Part shown: in pieces, positions 61,271 through 64,000 of the stretch | How the letters are laid out: each line of letters opens with the position of its first letter | Position numbering within the stretch: the stretch's first letter is position 1 | Source: Turnera subulata | Taxonomy: Eukaryota; Streptophyta; Magnoliopsida; Malpighiales; Passifloraceae | Assembly: GCA_028386065.3 (NCBI GenBank) | Contig: JAKUCV010007544.1 | Span: 1 to 64,000 of the forward strand | Length of the DNA stretch: 64,000 bases | Reading direction: 5' to 3' | The notes under the pieces: generated by a model | Told to the model about the DNA's origin: nothing | Databases searched by the model: none | What the model saw: only the letters and a program-made list of their open reading frames with translations | Position numbers and translations under genes: made by a program

Positions 61271-61733
61271 GCTGCTATTTATGTGCCAGCTTCAGGCTGC
61301 TATATATATATGCCAGCTTCAGGCTGGATAACTTAGAAAAATTATTTACCAGCTTCTGGTTGGTGCATACTAGCTATAAATTAAATATCTATCAGCCAAC
61401 TTCTAGTTGGTCTCAGCTTCTGGCTGTATAAACTTGTGTATTTAAAAAATTGCTAGCTTTAGGCTAGAGCATTTCAGCTTCTGGCTAGATATGATAAGTT
61501 TAATAACTTAGATTGTTAGCTTTAGGCTGCAATATATGTGCCAATTTTAGGCTTATATCTGCCACTCATGTCGAAAAAAATCAGAATTATTGAGCAATAA
61601 TTAAATGTGGAGGCAAACTTTTCAAAAACACCTTTGGAGTTTTGTGAAAACCGAAAAATCTTCAGGATCTTTTCGGAGACAGGAAAAGGGGGTCCATATT
61701 TGAAAAATGACACCATGCTGTCTAAGTTCAGGC

Positions 61734-61740
61734 TATAAAA
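61734..61740 (+). promoter_or_regulatory. TATA box of the 61801 ORF
   Basis: GGCTATAAAAAAGG gives TATAAAA, 61 bp before the ATG. The preceding sequence resembles that before the TATA box at 32119. Confidence 0.5.
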
Positions 61741-61800
61741 AAGGGCAGTATTATGTGGTGAAGCATATAGATTCAGAAAAACCACATAAAGATAAAAAAA

Positions 61801-62484
61801 ATGCCTTCCCCAGCAACTGTCTTCTTTGTTGAGGGTGCCTCTCTAGGAAAGAGGAATAGGCTAGCATATAGCATGGTTAATGAACAGCAAGAGGAGTTAC
61901 CGAGTGAACTCGCTAGGATTCCTCGTTTGGTATTTGTTGATGAACTATATTCATCCAGATTCTTTGTAACTCCTATGGAAGAAACTATCTTCCTAGAGGA
62001 CCAAGGAAATCTAAGGGCTTCATTTTATGGCTCGGCTAACTCAATTATGTTTTTCATATCTAATAGACTGCAGGAGTTTCAGCTAGAGCCATCTTGTCAA
62101 ATTCTGAATCAAAGCAGCTATTATCAAGTTTCCATGATGGCTCGGAGTATCCCGAGGGTTTCTGGGTTATCACCTACATGGCGCAAGGTACGACTTTTAT
62201 TATGGAATTGCAGGAGAGTGGCCAGGCGGTCCCAAGATTTTGTACGTACCTTAAGGGATCTGAAGAATCAGTACAAGCCCAACATGGTACTGATTACTGA
62301 AACCCTGTGGCAACCAGCAGAGAATCATGGAGTAATACCACTCTGTTTTCCTCCAGCAAATCGGTTTGAGCTACCTGGAGAAAACAACATGGGTGGTATG
62401 TGGTTCTCCTGGAACGACAGTGTTAAGGTCAACATCAATAACGAAGCCCAGAGTTTTAGGGTCAATGTTGTACCCAATCGATAA
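61801..62484 (+). CDS. Retroelement-borne ORF: unknown N-terminal domain plus partial LINE-type endonuclease (copy B)
   Basis: 227 aa and the longer copy of the pair. Residues 1-125 are the unrecognised domain (VFFVEGASLGKRNRLAY, RLVFVDELYSSRFF, YGSANSIMFFIS). Residues 131-227 match the first part of a LINE AP-endonuclease (RLLLWNCRRVARRSQDF, LKNQYKPNMVLITET, GGMWFSWNDS, then VKVNINNEAQSFRVNVV). It stops before the later catalytic motifs. It lies antisense between copia pol (61270 down) and another copia LTR junction (62941). A TATA box sits upstream. Downstream CTCCTTGTAATGAA and CAATAATAAT resemble the flank of the 32233 copy (GCCTTGTAATCAA, ATCAATAAT). Third positions are AT-rich, unlike copy A. 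Expression is unknown. Confidence 0.75.
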   Translation: MPSPATVFFVEGASLGKRNRLAYSMVNEQQEELPSELARIPRLVFVDELYSSRFFVTPMEETIFLEDQGNLRASFYGSANSIMFFISNRLQEFQLEPSCQILNQSSYYQVSMMARSIPRVSGLSPTWRKVRLLLWNCRRVARRSQDFVRTLRDLKNQYKPNMVLITETLWQPAENHGVIPLCFPPANRFELPGENNMGGMWFSWNDSVKVNINNEAQSFRVNVVPNR

Positions 62485-62569
62485 ATAATTATTTCAACTT
62501 ATGTATGAGAAAAATTCCTCTATGTGAATGTTCTCCTTGTAATGAATCCCATATGCAATAATAATATGC

Positions 62570-63419
62570 ATGTTTTCCTTTAGCCTTGCCATTGTCATAA
62601 CTTTTATGGTCATTATAGTTAGAATAATTTCTTCCATATCATCGGCAACAGGCACAATCATAACTGTACTGTCTCATTCACTTCAGGAAATGGAGCAAAA
62701 TCGATTCAATGGGATCCATAATAATTTCTTTTATTACTGTGAATGGGGGGTTTCTGTACTCTTCAAGAGTATATACTCTTCCAGAGCGTAGATATATGAT
62801 CTTCTGGATCATAGTAAAGTTTGCGTTCTTCATGAACTTATTCAATCTTATGCTCTTCTGGAGCGTATTAATCTTTTTCTCATTTCGAGATTGTACTATC
62901 GCATATGTTATGTGAAATAGTTGACATCCACACATATAACTCTCCCCCTAGGATGTCAACTTGCATTGTCTTCAGGAGAAATGTCTGAGCCATTATTATA
63001 GAAACGATTATAAAATACTGTAAAGAAAATGAAATAAAATAAATTATAGCACATAATAATAAAACTGAAACATAAAATAAAAATTATTCAATATATATTG
63101 AATTGCATCTTCAGGATAAGCAAGATAAGAACTGTATCCATCCTCTGATAGTCATACAATATCCACCTTCTGGTGGTCATACAACATCCACCTTTTCGTG
63201 GTCATATAACATCCACCTTCCGGTGGTCATATCTTTCTTCAATTTTTCATAAAAATCTGCGGGATCTTTTGGCAGTAAGACATCCATTCTTTGCTTTATT
63301 TTCTCTTTATATTGCGTCTTCCAGACGATTTGCATTTAACAGCATTCAATGCCCATAATAAATTTCTTCCAGAAATTTCAAGGGCCTCCAATTTTTGTAA
63401 TATGAACATAATTCCAAAA
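62570..63419 (-). mobile_element. Ty1/copia remnant with LTR/polypurine junction
   Basis: Minus strand reads TTGACATCCTAGGGGGAG (about 62942-62960), then AGTTATATGTGTGGATGTC from 62941, the same junction as at 58734. The 62570-62700 stretch may be decayed gag. The 63160-63230 stretch repeats a CATCCACCTTCTGGTGGTCA unit three times. Confidence 0.5.
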
Positions 63420-64000
63420 TGAAACACCCCGACCTAAATTCACCCAACTAATAGTAATTACAGCAAACAGTACCACCACGTGGCCATCATATAATGAAAG
63501 CATGAATTCACAATAGTAACGGTAATAAACAAACATAAAATCACACTCCCGTCACCCGTTATGGGGACATCAACAATTACACAGCGGAAGCATTTTCTAG
63601 ATATTCAGTAACAACTTATGCAAGACACAATGCATGCTATTGGATCCGAGTCTTGTCTGAGGTTACGCCACAGCCGCCGGTACGCAAACCTAACCTGCAG
63701 GAACTGTGTGAGGGGTGAGACCAACCACTGTCTCACCAATAAACAAATAAACCGCAGTATACAAGCAACCGCAAATACACCCAAGCCAACACAGAAAACA
63801 ATAGAAGCACAGCAAGCACAAACATAGTATCGGTATCAACTTACCTGAACTAACTATGCGTCAGACTTCTCATGGTTAAGCTAGTCTCATAAACTCACCG
63901 ACACTTGACGATAGACTTACCAATTTTATTATTAGGGCCCTGTCACGTAATAAGTATTGGCCGTGCCTGGTAGCCAGGTTAGCTAACCCCAGGGTACTCC
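63420..64000 (-). mobile_element. Edge of another Tekay-like LTR (runs off the window)
   Basis: Starts TGAAACACCCCGACC (minus-strand LTR end GGTCGGGGTGTTTCA). It shares with 28046-28560 the CACGTG-type, CAGCGGAAG, GGATCC(A/G)AGTC(T/C)TGTC, GTGAGGGGTGAG and GGGCCC(C/T)GTCACG blocks. The neighbouring inner sequence TTTTGGAATTATG is a poor primer site. Confidence 0.75.

Larger units (their letters stand above)
59504..63378. repeat. Dispersed short inverted repeats with a common TTCNR-type loop
   Basis: Stem and loop pairs: AGTTGC-TTCGA-GCAACT (59504), GAATCC-TTCAG-GGATTC (59522), CGGAC-TTCAG-GTCCG (59776), CTCGC-TTCAA-GCGAG (59798), CCTC-TTCCG-GAGG (60052), TACGC-TTCTG-GCGTA (60196), AAAAC-TTCTG-GTTTT (61146), ACCAACTT-C-AAGTTGGT (61243), CAGC-TTCAG-GCTG (61262, 61287), CCAGC-TTCAG-GCTGG (61313), CCAAC-TTCTA-GTTGG (61396), CTAGC-TTTAG-GCTAG (61453), ACTC-TTCAA-GAGT (62758), TATGATC-TTCTG-GATCATA (62795), GTTC-TTCAT-GAAC (62825), GCTC-TTCTG-GAGC (62852), CCACC-TTCT-GGTGG (63163), CCACC-TTCC-GGTGG (63213), CGTC-TTCCA-GACG (63315) and AAATTTC-TTCCA-GAAATTT (63360). 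The unit is not a tandem repeat; stems differ while the loop is kept. Confidence 0.75.

Noticed and set aside
32233..62484. Integrated plant virus origin for the paired ORFs
   Set aside because: No viral replicase, movement protein or coat motifs are seen, and the recognisable part is LINE endonuclease. Virus origin has no positive support.
1..64000. tRNA, rRNA or microRNA genes
   Set aside because: No cloverleaf with conserved A and B boxes and no rRNA core sequences were recognised. A dedicated scan could not be run.

Overview
This is nuclear DNA from a flowering plant, probably a eudicot. The coding exons are split by AT-rich introns, the proteins are plant-specific forms, and most of the space between genes is layered transposable elements (Ty3/gypsy, Ty1/copia, LINE, hAT, CACTA and foldback types). 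The species cannot be named from the sequence.

Three host genes can be rebuilt exon by exon. (1) A cytosolic fructose-1,6-bisphosphatase on the minus strand (1482-5496; 12 exons, 341 aa), of sucrose synthesis and gluconeogenesis. (2) A group I bZIP transcription factor of the VIP1/RF2a type on the minus strand (21200-25037; 4 exons, 352 aa). (3) An ACT-domain Raf-like protein kinase of the STY8/STY17/STY46 type on the plus strand (41361-56305; 16 exons, 550 aa). They are ordinary, apparently intact, unrelated genes and do not form an operon or cluster.

Layout. 1-6.8 kb: the FBPase gene and its flanks. 7-18.4 kb: remains of a Tat-type gypsy retrotransposon with two diverged LTRs, tandem repeats in its internal part and a small antisense ORF; one LTR carries a hAT element that itself carries a second hAT element. 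18.9-20.1 kb: a broken LINE reverse transcriptase. 21.2-25 kb: the bZIP gene. 26-36.3 kb: a long-inverted-repeat element split by a solo LTR, then a Tekay-like gypsy complex in which a non-autonomous element (no gag-pol) sits next to the pol remnant of an autonomous relative with the same type of LTR. 36.3-41 kb: a foldback element, a MITE-like element, a CACTA end, a Tat LTR piece and a 24-bp tandem repeat. 41.4-56.3 kb: the kinase gene. 57.5-64 kb: a LINE 5' fragment, a degenerate Ty1/copia element, and the edge of another Tekay-type LTR.

The most unusual content is a pair of homologous plus-strand ORFs at 32233-32859 and 61801-62484. Both lie antisense to surrounding LTR-retrotransposon sequence. 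They share an unrecognised N-terminal domain fused to the first part of a LINE-type AP endonuclease. They align without gaps at 152 of 208 residues, and much of their nucleotide divergence is synonymous. Each has its own TATA box and similar 3' flanks, so together they look like a small gene carried by retroelements and kept under protein-level selection. A second unusual signal is a set of short inverted repeats between about 59.5 and 63.4 kb. Their stems differ, but they share a loop close to TTCNR.
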